From NCBI GenBank assembly GCA_008704415.1, contig VXIS01000081.1, forward strand, positions 1-64,000: DNA of 64,000 nucleotides. Reading direction: 5' to 3'. The position numbers and the translations under genes are program-made. The notes beneath the pieces were generated by a model. The model was not told the DNA's origin, made no database searches, and worked only from the letters and a program-made list of their open reading frames with translations. This document shows, piece after piece, positions 10,294 to 22,850 of this stretch (its first letter is position 1; each line of letters begins with the position of its first letter). Source of the DNA: Sphaerosporella brunnea (Eukaryota > Ascomycota > Pezizomycetes > Pezizales > Pyronemataceae).

Positions 10294-12503
10294 GCTGGGA
10301 TAGTGGTCCGGTCGGTTTTGCGGTGGATGGTTGCTGTTTACCGCTTCGTGTGTTGTGCTTTGCGTGTTGTGCTTCTCACGGTTTCTTTTGAAACTGAGCT
10401 CCGTCGTCTTTGTACTTAGCGATCGTCACCGTTTCATTAGGACGGCGATGTCTCAATAGGAACAAACATTCGGCGTTCACATCTGGTTTCTTTTGGATAT
10501 TGATAAACTGTAGCATCTTTGATCGTAGTGAGGGCAACTGCGCGATATGTATTCTATCCAACATTTTATCTCCTCAAATATCAGTACAGCACCGCCATTT
10601 CCGGTGCGAAGTGGCGAGATGTCAAAGTATAGCGGCTCCGGACACCGAATCCCATCCTATAGGAAACACAGTGTGAAGAATATGATGACAACAAGGACTT
10701 CACGTGTTCGCAAAGTAAAGCTTCTAATCCCTTGCATATTCCGTAAACCTTCGGAAGTCGCTTCAGGACTTCACGTAAACATGCTATCTAGAGAGAAAAA
10801 TAATTCACGAGAATTCGTAATATACGGAAGCTGCTCTCTCGTGCAAATCTAAAGTGTGCCTGATAATCTGTGAGTTGTCATGGATCTCAGCCGTAACAGC
10901 GGGGACAACCTTGCCCCACATCACCTCATTACTTCTCCTCAACGCTGGTAACAGCCAACACGCCCCCTCCCTCGTCACCCACATCAGCACCCATCGCAGC
11001 CGCCATCATCTCCGCGTCGAAGGAACAGCGCCAATGGCTGGTATCGATAGTATCACCACCCTTCACGAGGCCACCTCACAGCTGAAGCTGTGGACGCCGC
11101 ACTTACAGCAACGAAAATTGGACAGCACAACGCGAGTTTTCATGTGTGACTGTTATCAGGAATGGTAGAAAACGGTTTCGTAGCATAGTTCAGAGCTTGG
11201 GATTGATATTGAGGGAAATAGCTGATAGAAAGATAGTGACGGTACGCCGAAAACTCTCCCAAAGGCATCGGGGAGACGAAGGATGTGTTCGACGCAAAGG
11301 CAAGGCGGTGGGAGATTATGGCGACAGGTACCTGACCGGCCGTGCTTTGATGTGCACAGAGCACCTTTTTTACAACACCTCGAGGCACATTTAAGACGTC
11401 TGCACATATTTTATCTCCATGAGCTCACATAGTTAAATGCTGTTCGGCCATCGATCGCCCATGGATTGTCGACCTCAAGAGATACCAAACAAAGTTTGAG
11501 AGATTCTGCATACATACATCATACAGTGGAGGTCTGTCACACAATTTCCGCAGGCAGTGCGACCCTACACCGATACGAACACGAAGAGGTTGACTTGTCT
11601 CGAAGGCATCAGTGTATGAAAAGAATCAATACCTTCCCAGCACTATGGTGACGAGGAAAGATAAGGCTGGTTGCAACCACCACATCGTCACCAAGCCTAC
11701 GGTGGCTTTTCATATCCGCGGCAAGGTCGGAACCGACATGCAGAAAGATACCAAGTCCATTCTGAAATCTGAATCGACCCCCGGGCGACAAATTAAAACA
11801 GCCAAGCACGAATGTTGGAAGAAATCAGGCTTGATGATGGGGCAGTTTTCGAGAGCACAGGAGAATAAGTCGGCAACAGGCTTGTTCTTCAACGATGCAA
11901 GCAATATCTCTCAGGCCCCCAGACTCGAGGCGGGCTTCGGTTCCTGCCTTCGCAGAAACTATTCCGCCTACGCTACGTCATGGATGATGCATTGCTTATA
12001 CCGGATCTCATTGACGCGTCGTTTCAGTATTCCAGGATGCAACACACAACGAGGCCTGTCCATCCAAGGCAACGATAAACGGCGAGACAGCAAGTCCCAC
12101 GGTTGTGTCCGGAGCTTGATATAGACGGGCACAAAAACCGCATCAAGAGGGGCAAGTTGAGGGACAGCTTCCAAGGCCTCAAGCTTTGCATGATAAAGCA
12201 CAGCGTACGATTACAGGCTGAGTGTTTCAATGGGATGTCAACTTCCTTCCGGATCGGTTATGAAGGCATGATGACCGCAGGCATGCGTGGTTACATGTGG
12301 ATGGAGGGCTACGCTACAACGGGGTTGTTGCAAGTTTCTGTCGACCGGCATAACCCTTTTCAGGCTCCTTTCAACACGGGTTGATATATATACTGCGTCA
12401 CTGTTGCAGCAGACGCGAAGTACGAAAAGAGCTATTCGAGTTATTGTTATACTCCAAACTCAGTATCAAGGATTAAGAGGTCTTAACGGGGCCCGGCATA
12501 AAC
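10294..12503. other. No supported gene
   Basis: Frames such as 11,612-12,124 plus (170 codons) and several of 60-105 codons are present and duplicated in the right arm, but none shows a domain, coding-type codon use or promoter. The region is more AT-rich than the gene upstream. It may hold decayed repeats. Confidence 0.45.
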
Positions 12504-12559
12504 AAAGTATCAATCGAATCCCGAACCCAGGACCGGCCTCAACACCGGCCTCACATACC

Positions 12560-12812
12560 GCCCACTACCCCAGTTGGAGCCCTTCTGGACCGTGGAAAGC
12601 CATCGCCGCGGAGGTGTTTGATGCCGAAGTCTACGCAATCTACCGAGCCGTCCACCGTTTTAACCAACGCTCAGAGAGTGGCCAGGCATACACCATCTTT
12701 GCCAACGCCCAGACGGCACTGGAACGATGCAAAGGCGACTGTATGGACTCCGAGCAGTGGATGGCTCGCCGCATCATCAAGTGGAGTCGGAGGAGAAGGC
12801 CACCTACATATC
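12560..12812 (+). pseudogene. LINE RNase H domain fragment
   Basis: AEVFDAEVYAIYRAVHRF followed by YTIFANAQTALERC and QWMARRIIKW matches the middle of RNase H in fungal Tad-type LINE ORF2. The Glu after the beta strand is kept (FDAE), but the position that normally carries the catalytic Asp reads Asn (IFANAQ). The domain start with its first Asp is absent, and a MITE-like element interrupts the 3' side. The enzyme is therefore dead. The family is recognised from motif order; no alignment was run. Confidence 0.65.
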
Positions 12813-12955
12813 AGGGCCGCTCAGACGGGCGTTTTTGACTTGGATATCCGAATTTTCAACCGGCTGTTTATCGATGTCTGTAAGCCATTTGACGCCGAAA
12901 CTGGCCTTAAATCCAGAAACGTCGAAAAAATATAAACGCCTGTCTGAGCGGCCCT
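12813..12955. mobile_element. 143-bp MITE-like element in the LINE
   Basis: Terminal inverted repeats of 22 bp, AGGGCCGCTCAGACGGGCGT at one end and its near-perfect complement at the other (one mismatch). No coding capacity. The target duplication is not clear; flanks read ATATC and ATCCT. The AGGG terminus and size would suit a hAT-type MITE, but that is a guess. Right copy: 57,093-57,235. Confidence 0.7.
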
Positions 12956-13494
12956 ATCCTGCATTTTCGGCGGTATACCGCATACGAAAGTTGGCCAACC
13001 CGTGGTGCAGGAAGATTACTTGTCATCATCGGCTGAAGAGGAATCAGAGGGGTGGCCATGGCTTTGTTTCCGTTGTTACGGGCATGTTTTTCTTTCTTTT
13101 GTCATGTTTTCCTCTTACTAACTTTTCCTTTCTAGTATGTTAAGTAGCCGCAGTTGACACATGAAACAGCATCAATAATGGGGCGAACAGGATAAGTGAG
13201 GGGATGAGGAGGGGGCCTGTCATGATCGTTCGCGGCCACATACAGACAATAACCTTGATTACAAACATAAAGTATCAATCGAAATCACAAGCAAAGCAAT
13301 ACGACCACAGCATCTGAATACCCCTGGAAGAGGGCACATGGCCTAAGAACACGAAGGCACGCTCAGCTTGACCGGCCCAGACTCTGGTTGAAGGTATTCT
13401 ACTATATGGGAGTTTTGCAGCGCCTAACTCTCCTGGAAAATCATTAACTCGTCTACAGCATCCACAAAAAGCTAACTATGGCAAGCGTCGAGAG

Positions 13495-13625
13495 GGGGAG
13501 GAAGAGGAGGAGCGGTAGGAGGTGGAGGAGGAGCGGTTATGCGGTCCTGGTGGCCATGGCAATCTAGGCCCCTTTTGGGTCTGTTTCTTTCCTGTGCTAT
13601 TTCGCTTATCATTGGCCCATCATCC
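13495..13625 (+). mobile_element. Second LINE 3'-region fragment
   Basis: Purine-rich GGAGGAGGAG, then GGTCCTGGTGGCCATGG and CTGTTTCTTTCC in the same order as at 33,535-33,610, and similar to 13,030-13,110. Only the upper part of the tail is present; the terminal GATCGTTCGCGG block is not found here. Confidence 0.45.
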
Positions 13626-14630
13626 TTATTGCATATTCTCTTTCCACATAACTAGTGTTATGTATGGTGCACGCAGTTTATGAAAGGGATGCAAGAAGAC
13701 GGGCTGGGCATCAGCTTCTTAGAAGACTTTAGTTTGATATATTTGATGACTTTCAGCGTGTTGAATCGTGCGGTTGTTATGGAGTAGTGGTGCTGCTGTT
13801 GAGGTCACGCGTTGATGGCTTTGGTTTCTGAGCAGCTACACCTCCTTACAGCACTTTTTCCTGCTGAATGTTCGGTGGCAACATAGAGGGATATTAGCTT
13901 GAAGACCTCCTAGCGTGTCGCGATATTTAACGGTCTATAATACTGAGAAACTGGGTAAAAACTGGGTCTCCGGAGATGTCCCCAATTGTGCCCTTGAGTC
14001 TGCAAGAAAATAGACACCGGAAATCAATTCTACACTATCGATTTAGGTATCCTAGGGGCTCGCTGCCTTTGATTTCTGTGTGGTTGTGGTGTGGCCTCAT
14101 GCTTTTGTTTTCCTGAACCTCGACCACTGCGGACACTCTAGAGCCCAGGATTGTTCAGATAGGAGAACCAACCAAGAAAGATAAACAGAAAGCGTGGGAG
14201 ACTATTTTCCTCATATCTAGAATTTTTTATATGCACAGACTTGCTTGGGCACGGGACGGTTTTCACCATACACAGTGCTTGAACGCCGTTACTGATATCT
14301 TATTGTCCTTGTATCCGCAAGGTAAAACAAAGCTGTTACATGGCAGTGCTCCTCTTGCTCCCCAGCCTGACAGATTGCTTTTGTCTATCCAATCGCTGAA
14401 CGCCGATTTATCGCAGTCGCTTTCTTCGCCCCAATTATAGACTGCGTGCACCATAGGTGTATTCAGCACTTTTAAGTTTCAACACTGCGGGAGAGGGCAG
14501 TATTCAGGGTTGCCGCAGTTGAGGCATGAGATTGTACCAATAAGGCGGTGGATAGGACATGGGGGGGATGGGAAGCCTCTTTCGCGACCAAGATCCCGGA
14601 GTGATAGATAGATAGTGGATCAACCTGGAG
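13626..14630. other. No supported gene
   Basis: AT-rich sequence with frames below 70 codons. It contains the place (about 14,050-14,060) where the right arm carries its extra 0.9-kb insert. Confidence 0.5.
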
Positions 14631-14633
14631 TAA

Positions 14634-15341
14634 TTTTTATTTGTCAAACTACCATCAAAAATCACCGCACTCGCACACGCGCTAACACCTGCTGGCGCTC
14701 CGTTCCACGGATCGCTTCACCTAAAATCGGGTCACCGCTTTACCAGACCCACGGATCCTCACACACTTCGTTCGCCATGGGTCGCCAATTCTGCCACCCA
14801 GACGCTGTCCGCACCCGCACCCCCGCCCCCGCCCGCAACGACGGGGGCGGAATCGCCGGCAGCTCCACCTGCTGCGCCAAAGTCGAAACGCAAGCGCTCC
14901 GGGCCGCCTAGCCCGGCGCAGAAACCGACAAAGCACGCACGGGAGATCTCCCCCCCCCCCCCCTCCCTGATGCATTCGAAGCATGCAGGGCCGAGCGACG
15001 CACTGGTTTCGGTGCGCCCAACGCCTGGCACGCGAGATGCGCCAGCCCCGTCCGCCCCCCGCGATGAGGCTGAGGCGAAAGAGGGATGGAAGAAGGTTGA
15101 GAGAAAGAAGCGCAGGCGGCCCTCGGGCCGTACCGCGGCACAGTCAGCCGGGAAGAGCGTCCCGTCCTGGGCCCAAGTGGCCGGTGATGGAGCCGTGTGC
15201 TTCAACTTCTACATAGGAGGAGCGGGCAACACCAAGCCACGCACGACGCGCAAACCCCAGGGGGGCAAAAAGAAGGAGAAGGAGAAGGGGAAGAGGAAGG
15301 GGAAGGAGAGGGAGCAGCGGGCTTCGGACGTGCGGGGTTGA
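14634..15341 (+). CDS. Pro/Ala- and Lys/Arg-rich frame, possible retroelement ORF1
   Basis: Open from a TAA at 14,631 to TGA at 15,341, with the first in-frame ATG only at 14,970. The upstream part is Pro/Ala-rich (PAPPPPPATTGAESPAAP) with basic KSKRKRSG. The downstream part has KEGWKKVERKKRRRP, then SWAQVAGDG, then a Lys/Glu-rich tail. Basic clusters with a WAQVA motif resemble N-terminal (ORF1) proteins of fungal LINEs, but no zinc knuckle is seen and nothing downstream encodes endonuclease. The right-arm copy (53.69-54.42 kb) is broken by many indels. A spliced cellular gene is the alternative. Confidence 0.4.
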   Translation, partial: FLFVKLPSKITALAHALTPAGAPFHGSLHLKSGHRFTRPTDPHTLRSPWVANSATQTLSAPAPPPPPATTGAESPAAPPAAPKSKRKRSGPPSPAQKPTKHAREISPPPPSLMHSKHAGPSDALVSVRPTPGTRDAPAPSAPRDEAEAKEGWKKVERKKRRRPSGRTAAQSAGKSVPSWAQVAGDGAVCFNFYIGGAGNTKPRTTRKPQGGKKKEKEKGKRKGKEREQRASDVRG

Positions 15342-16130
15342 AGAGGGGATGAAACACAGTCCTTTCTGTATACTTTTTGCGATTTCCTTGATTTTCTTTC
15401 CTTCGGAGGAGCAGGCCCCAGAGTAGGACCCCGAGCCTAGGGGTAGCGATGATTCTGATTTACCTATATTTCATGGCCGCAAGCGGCCGAATACATTATG
15501 ATTGAAACAAAACAAACTTCGTTTTCAATCGCAAGAGCTGTCAACGTCGGACCCCAGCGTGCCGGCGCCTTCTAAGACTGTGAGCTGGTGCCGCAAGGTA
15601 CGCATACCGGGGACATCAAGTACGCTGAGTTCATGGAACTAAATCCATATGGCCCATCGCTGTTGCGATGTCGGCAGAGGTGCCTAATGCTTAGGTGTCC
15701 GCTATGTAGAGTTTGAGGATGCGGAGCATTATGCCGGCCAGAGCCTCTCCTTCTTGCAAACTTAAGGTATAGCAGTCTGCTTCATGATATTTAGGCTGCT
15801 GAAAGTGGTGATCCTGACGACCTTGCGGCGCGGTGGTGCGTGCTGATGAACCAATTGCCGAGCATGTGAAATATTATTGGAGAAGCCCGTCGCATGAGGC
15901 GCCGGCGTGACACATTTGAAGAAGTCAAAAACCTCACTCTCTCGCCATCAGCCAGAGAAGTGATGTTTTTTTATAGAGGAAAAACCCTCAAAGGGGACAA
16001 AAACCTCTGCCACATGTCGGGTTATTCTTTCTTCCACGTTTCGGGGGCCCTGCAGTATGCCATTTGCTCTTATCGTGCACAGTTACACATTGTTCTTTTT
16101 CTTGTTCTGGGGAGAAAAAGAAGGAGGAAA
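15342..16130. other. No supported gene
   Basis: Only short frames and no clear repeats. Precedes a promoter-like segment on the minus strand. Confidence 0.45.
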
Positions 16131-16139
16131 GGAGGGAAA

Positions 16140-16205
16140 GTCGGTATTTATTGGCGAGGATGAGGCTCTGCAGGGTTTTGGCCGACGTTTTGGCCGACAT
16201 TCTGG
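16140..16205 (-). promoter_or_regulatory. Promoter-like segment related to repeat A
   Basis: On the minus strand two GTCGGCCAAAAC copies are followed by AATAAATACC and a pyrimidine-rich stretch. Repeat A has the same order (GTCGGCCAAAAC, ATAAATACC, C/T-rich). This is a third partial relative of that promoter module. Confidence 0.5.
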
Positions 16206-16637
16206 TAGAGTGCCTCCATGTGGAGCAAGAGTGCCAGTCAATTTGAATTTAGGGGTAGTTACGCTACATTGACAAGAAAAATGGGGCCACTAAAGTCTTT
16301 GGGGGTACCAGGCATGGTAGCTGTAAATATCATTGCTCACACATCACACAATGGCAAGCGAAGATCCGACTGACACTGCCTGCTCGCGAGTGATCGAGCA
16401 TGAAAACAATCATAAGGGCGCAATTTCGGGGATAATGAAGCGGATAAAAAGGAACGGGACGGTAGCCCTACAACGAGTCAAGGAAGTAGAGACCGGCGAT
16501 TTGCAGGTTGAACGATTTCTTTAGCTGCGGCTAGAGAGTGTTTTCGGCTGAGTTCTGTTTTCACCACAAATATGATCTACCCTAAAAGACCTGAATCTGG
16601 CTAACTTGTCCTCACATTCTAAAACAATGAAGAGAAC

Positions 16638-17270
16638 CAAAGAAATCAAATCTCACCACCTCGCAAGCAGCCAAGCAGCAAGATTTTTTGTTTCGCCGTC
16701 GTCGACTGAGCCGACGACAGCCAGGAGGAAATAAAGCTCGCGGCATCGCCGATATTGCCTTAAAAACCCCCTGCCTCACCGTTTTTGATTATATAAAACC
16801 CGCAGATGCTAGGCCACGAGCCGCCGCTCCATCACAGCGGGCTTGTGGACCAGGGAATGGCGCCTACTGGTCTTGGGCAGCCCTCACTCGAGGTGGACAA
16901 GAGCCACTGGCGCTCCAGTGAGGGTGTGTCGTCACGCGTCCGGCGCTGGTCTTGTATTCTTTTCGAAGGCATCGGGCGGGATTACCTTAGAGTGAGCGAT
17001 GAACATGCACGGCTCCGCCTCTTGCGTATGCGAATCGAGAACCCGGAAAGGATATTCTCAGTAAAGATGGCGTCCCTGTGGAGATAGGGGCATCCCCAGC
17101 CGAGATGGAAGGAGGTGTGATAAGTAGTGGAGAAGGTGAGGAGCAGGCGGTATTTATATTTATCTGAATGCTGGGTAACAGGGGTTGTTTTGGCCGACAT
17201 TATGAAGTGCTATGGCAATATTTGGTCGCATCATAGCTGGTTGTTCGATGTTGCCGCCATCAGGTGTCAC
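16638..17270. repeat. Dispersed repeat A, copy 2
   Basis: Second copy of the element at 3,317-3,931, about 633 bp. It keeps the 81-codon plus frame with few changes (ends ERIFSVKMASLWR in both). On the minus strand it has a clear TATA-like ATAAATATAAATACC at about 17,150-17,166, preceded by GTCGGCCAAAAC. The 18-bp excess over copy 1 lies near the 3' end. Right-arm partner: about 51,687-52,310. Confidence 0.85.
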
Positions 17271-20200
17271 ATTCATTCCAGCATATTTTTAGTGTTCTTG
17301 ACGACGTTTTTCCAGTCGGAGAGCGAAATCCAAGCTGGCCGCGACTCCTAAAAGCGGAATCTGATTAATATTGATTCTACTCTGCCCACCAACACTAGTA
17401 CCCAGTGAATGGTTACCGAAACTGCCAGGAGGTGTATTTCCTCCTCCTGGCTCATAGCCTTCATCCTCCACCCCGAAGTACTGGCTTCTAACTCAACCGC
17501 TGGCATGAGGCTGCAAAACGTGCAGCTTGAGGCTGGATTAGTTCCCTGTTTTCGTTTTTGGCCCGTGTGCTTCTCAATGCTCCTGCTCGCTCTTCTCGGT
17601 GCTGGCTGTTCTCACGCGGGAATAATCGAGCCTTATATCCCCCATCCGAGATAGCGGCCACCTGTTCTTAAGAGACAGTAAAAGCTTCACCACAATTCGC
17701 ATTTTGTAAATTGAAATAGCCCGTGTCTTTCTCACTTATAGAGGGAGCGGGTGCTTCTTTGCGTGCCTGCAATACAGGTGGCATGAATGCTATTCAACAA
17801 ATTCTGGATTCAAATTTGCAGTTCAATTCAAGAGGTTAACAAACCGTGAACATTCATTTCCACACACCCTACACAACACCATTTCCCACTCAACGAGAAT
17901 ATCCAATCAACTGCTTGCTTTCCATTCGCCTTCACAGCCACTCATTCCTTGCGATACCGCCTGACGTCTGTTGGTGAAACAGGTGGCCGCTTGGTGGCGT
18001 AGATCTATCCGAGGGTCCGGGGCACCATCGCCACGCACGCACTCTCACGACTGCCAACTGGAATTAGAAAAAGCTCGTGTTTCTGCTGAGGAAAGGTGCA
18101 TACCAGTCGCCCCCGGGAATGAGATGGTAGGTGGCTGGTACATACAGTTCCTTATGAATCCTTGCGAACTCACATGTATCGCTCATCCCATGGCTTGCAC
18201 ACCAACACACACTTCACGCTCCCCGCAGGGTGCACAAGTCGTAGGAACAAAGCGGGTTGTGGCAGGAGATTATGCTGACTCGCTTTGTTCACACCTCGGA
18301 GCCCCCACCTCCTCAGAGCAACGGCAATGCTATGCGGGGAGGCAGGATATAGTGCGCAGAAGCTGAAAACCAGCAGCTGCCTCAAGAGAATCCCGAACAC
18401 ATTCTTCTCTCTCTCTCGAAGACGCCATTAGGTTTCCCCCCATTCTCAACGTAGGGAGGGAAGGAATACCATCCTGGCGGACTGGGAAACCAGACGCTTC
18501 ATAGCCATGGTGGCAGATGAATGCGGTAACACATCTCTGTTTTGTTTTTTTTTCAAAAAATGAAAACGCAACTTCCTAGGCATGCCAGGTCGGCGTGCCT
18601 TGAGGGGATCGCTGTAATCTATCAGTTTATTAGTCACCGTCGTCCTCTTCTTCTTCATGGGAAGGTACGATCTTACATCCTGGGAAACCGACGCGAGTAT
18701 GTCACGCCTGTGGCTGTGGAGGTGCGCCCCTCCGTTGCGTGCGATGATGACATCCGACATCATGTTGCGGCCAATGATCTCGTGTCCGGAGCGTTACTAC
18801 CCAGAAAGCTGGCCATACCTGACGCCCGAGGCGTGGCCGCACGTGCCTGACAGCACATGCTCCCGCGAGAGTGAGTGTAGAAACCGTGTGGTTCGTTGCG
18901 GAAAGTGGGAACAGCAGGTTGCCAATAGCCGGCGGCTGGTGTATCGAGGTGGTGGTTGGGAGCGAAAGGAAAGAAACAGGCTGCGTGTTGGTGGTTGTTG
19001 CTAGCAGATGTTATGATACCTACCTTAGCATCTCGAGGATCGTGTTGTGTTCGTAGGCAACTTCGAGATCACTGCATAGCACTCGCAAGCTGATACAAGT
19101 GCCGTGAGACGTGATGGCATTTTATTCTACACCCGTGGGCGGTGGTGTCTTGCATGTGCTTTAGACTGGATTAAGACTTCCCGGGAGCGGCTGTTTACTA
19201 CTGTCTGGGAATGAGTGCCTGCCTGCTCGCATTTACGTTTTTGACGCGGATGGACAAGTTCCCGAGGTACGGCTTGCAGGGACAAGATATGGCTTTCCCA
19301 CAATGTTTTTCCAGGGAACATGGACGATGGATCTGCATTGTGCTTTGTCTTGTACGCTGCAATTTTAGTGATCCCTCTCCCACACCCTGGTTTGCTCGAC
19401 GTGCGTCGCGACTATGATATTGAATATCTGAGGCAAAAGTGTTTCGAATTCGCCATACGGTAGAAAAGAACCGCCGATCTCAAAAACCTCCGCGACTCAA
19501 GCGTTGCATTCCTCCGCCACTAGTCGATCTCCTCGTCTTCTTATTCATGATGAAAAACCGCTTGGCGCACAGATCCTGTGTGATCGTGCATGTGAGTTGC
19601 TCTCTTGAGCATGGGCGACCTCTGTAATCCATTAGTATCTCAGCTCCCGGGGAATTAGATTCTGATGTGTATTGACCTATGTTCAGGCCGAGGTGATGTT
19701 GTTTTCCCTCGTCAAGGTCTTGCAGGTTCGTGGGAACCGCAATGCATGTCTGTTTCTATTGCCAACTCTGCCGCCCGGTCGCACCGGATCGGTACTGGCC
19801 CGGGGGATGCAGCTCGCATCAGTTTGATCGCCCTGTTGTGCGCCGCCCCCCCCCCCCCCTCTTCGCCCGGTTCTCCGTGCGTAACTGTCAAACCCGAAGT
19901 CTGCGCTATGCCTGGTGTGGTGAGTCCAAAGCCTTGGGTGATTTCACTTTGACAACACCTTCAGATGTTGCCACGGCAGAATGGGGACTGTCGAACCGTA
20001 TCGTGTGAGAGAAGATGTTTGCTGGAGTGGATCTTTGTTAAACACTTACGGTGATGTGTCACTGACACGGAGGTGACAATCTCGAAGACAACAGATAAGC
20101 AGTGTCTCTCTAGCCCGCTCGGTCGACACGCACATTACGTCAGGATGGATATTCCAACACTTTTGTTGTCACGCGCGCCTTCAGCGAGGCTTGGCTTTGG

Positions 20201-22850
20201 AGGCCCCACATGATTAAAACATGTGTCTGTTGACGTGTCAGCATGAGCGTTAAACAGGTAGAGGTAAGAAAATTGAGACATACGCCCAATCGATCGGGTG
20301 CCAGTGTTTGTGGCGTGCCTCATCCAGAACAGCATACCGCTCTTTCATCATTCGGTTCTCGCACGGTCTGGACAGAACCCCTGTGGTGGCGTCCCGGTCG
20401 CCTTCGGCTCCTCCTCCGCCTTTTCGCGGACGTGGAGGAAATATCGTTCTGGGTTGCATTTCCGGAAGTTCCTCACAGGGTAGGCTGGTGCTAAGCTGGA
20501 CCGCGTCCCAGCTATAAGCTGTACCCAAGGTTGGCGGGGTGCGTGTGCAGGGCGGTCGTGGGGTTGGGCTGCTCGTCTCTCATCCTTCGGTGTGATCTGT
20601 GCAGTCGACTGCACTAACTACTGCGGAACGCTCAGTTCGAGTCTCTGCCGGTTTGAAGAAATAGAGACAGCCGGAATGAGGGGACGGGGGCTTACACAAT
20701 GTACTGTGGCTAGCAGCCCTTTAACTGCACCGGAACCACGGAATCGGCCAGCATTACCAGTCAAGGATCGGGTCGGTGGTTTGTGTGTGTTTGTGAGGTT
20801 TGGAAGGCGCCAGAGACCAGAGAATACCAGTCGCCGAACTGTCGCTGGCGCGCTGAGCGACCTACAGCTCCAGCTGGAAAAGAGCGAGAGCGAGTTCGCT
20901 CGTGTTGCTCGTATCGTTGCGATTGAGTCGTGTTGACTTGTGTTGGTGAGGAAGGTTCGGTCGTCAAGGGATGGATTGCCAGCATCATCTAGAAGGAATC
21001 GCCACGACAATGTTTTCAGAGCAAATGCAAGAAAATCTTCCACCGGATGCCGGATGACTCTTTGCTTCCTATGTTTTCCAGATAACACGGGAAATGCTGT
21101 TCTCAGAACAAAATCATGTGTGGCTGCCAACAAATTTGTGCATTTCTGAATACCTGCACATCCCGCGGTGTGACCCTTCATTCACGATCCATGGTTTTCG
21201 CCGGCCAGCCATCACTCTGTGAAATACAGTCCGCGATAGCAGGCCCCCTAAGGCCAAAATCCGGTCCCAGTCGGGCTATCCACATAGCCGGACTTCTATC
21301 AGACATGCATATTCCAGTAACGTAACGACGATGCTTTTCACCAGCTTTTATCCAACTGCATCCCCCCCCCCCCCCCAATTGCGTCAAGTCTCAATTTTAG
21401 CAGAAGAAATCCCTTTCTTGTTCCTCCTGCGACTGAAATCCTCCAAATGAGCGATCCTTATGTAATCCTCCACCCTCTCGCGCCGCCGTCGCCTTCGCAA
21501 TCAGCACGTTCATTTCGGCACTCTGCTTCCAGCGTGTACCCTGAGTTTGCGCTCAGCGACTCGCAGCAAACACCCACCTGCGACCCAAGCCTCCGGTCTG
21601 CCGGTTTCAAAGATTTCCACCACCGTCGACGTCCAAGCTGTCGTTTCTTCTGTCTCGATGATATCGTTTGCCATGCAGCCAAGTGATCACACACTCCAAC
21701 GCGACAAAGACTTCTGGCCTTCCGAGTCGACCTACCGGCTTGCTTGGTTCCAGGGTTATAACGACCAGCTATGCGGCGGCATCTACAACAACCGCACTCA
21801 CAAATATCGCATCAGTTTTGCTGCATGCCCAACTGAACGCAAAAATAAGGGTCGGGGGGTTTTGGCTCGACGGAAACACAGGCTTGTTGTCCCGGGAACA
21901 GGCGGTGAAAGTGTTGCGTAGGGAGATAGTGTTAATAAGTGAAGTTGAAGAAGTGAAAAAGCCGAACCTTCGAAAACGTTGGTGGTACGTATTCAGTTCG
22001 ACGTGCAGTTCGAAGCAGGGTTGGGAAGATTCCCGGTGTCTTTGACGTGAATATGATTCGGATTTGCTTGGGAGGGACTTCCCGTGACATCATTTCCGCG
22101 TGCTATTATTGCTGGGCCTGGTCCTGTGCCCAGTAGCTATAACACGGTGAATCGGCGGTTTTTCGTGGCCTGGAAAAGCACTGTGTTAAGCTATATGCGA
22201 CGATGTGGATGGCTTCAATTTCCCACAAAGAGGGACTCAACAACATTGTTTGTCATGTGAATGCCCCTCTTCTGGGGTAATAAATTCAGACAAAAGCTAC
22301 CCAATAACTACGCCTCTTGCGTACCCTGCTACCCTGCTGCGGTTGCAGGTGGTTTCCTGCCAACCACTGCATCACGATAGTTCAACGCCAGGGTCCATTG
22401 CGTCCATTATGGCAATCGCAAGCGCTCGTGCGCTGATACTCCCAGCTTATATTGCTCCATTGATGCCGTTCCTCCAATCGGGTCTCTTCAATTTCTATAT
22501 AGCCGGGCACAGACAGATGCACCGGTTTGGTGGAGGGGAGGCACGGGAAGTGCCAGGTATGAGTTCCAACCGACACTGACCTGGTCGCTGGATGTTGGCG
22601 CCGGGACCGAAGTCGTCTTGTGTGATCGTCACAGCCAGGTCACCACCCCCCGCACCCCTCTCCGATCCGAAACCACGGCCACATAAACACCAGGTTGAAG
22701 CTGTAACTTTCGGCTTAGCGGTATCCTTCTCTTCTGGGTATAAGCAAAAGAAGCAAGGATGCTTACGTGAGATGTCGTTGTGGCCGCTGATTTGAACTCT
22801 GGCAGTCTGATGGACGAGGAAGTATCGTCGGCGGATTGATGTCGTTCCTG
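17271..22850. other. Long stretch without a supported gene
   Basis: Many overlapping frames of 60-190 codons on both strands (for example 20,618-21,181 minus, 21,547-21,921 plus), none with a domain, leader or convincing splice sites. Poly-C tracts occur near 19,848 and 21,362. The right-arm partner of this region is the noisy zone, so frames cannot be cross-checked there. Confidence 0.4.

Larger units (their letters stand above)
12504..13283 (+). mobile_element. 5'-truncated LINE insertion with 15-bp target duplication
   Basis: The 15-mer AAAGTATCAATCGAA occurs at 12,504-12,518 and 13,269-13,283. Between the copies lies a piece of RNase H and then a 3' tail ending GACAATAACCTTGATTACAA. Direct repeats of this length around a 5'-truncated element are what target-primed reverse transcription leaves. 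The 3' region (from about 13,030) recurs at 13,495 and 33,535, so the family has several copies here. The right-arm copy is at 56,764-57,544. Confidence 0.65.

Noticed and set aside
12256..12480. Longer upstream coding region for the LINE RNase H
   Set aside because: The 15-bp direct repeat at 12,504 marks the insertion edge, and the sequence before it shows no reverse transcriptase motifs.
14759..15205. Minus-strand 148-codon frame opposite the Pro/Lys-rich frame
   Set aside because: Shadow of GC-rich codons on the plus strand; no leader or domain, and it disappears in the right arm.
20635..20655. tRNA-like T-arm (GTTCGAGTC)
   Set aside because: No matching stem, anticodon arm or acceptor stem around it.
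21358..21377. Poly-C tracts as regulatory G-quadruplex sites
   Set aside because: Single long runs rather than four spaced G tracts; lengths differ between arms, so they are more useful as markers of homopolymer error.
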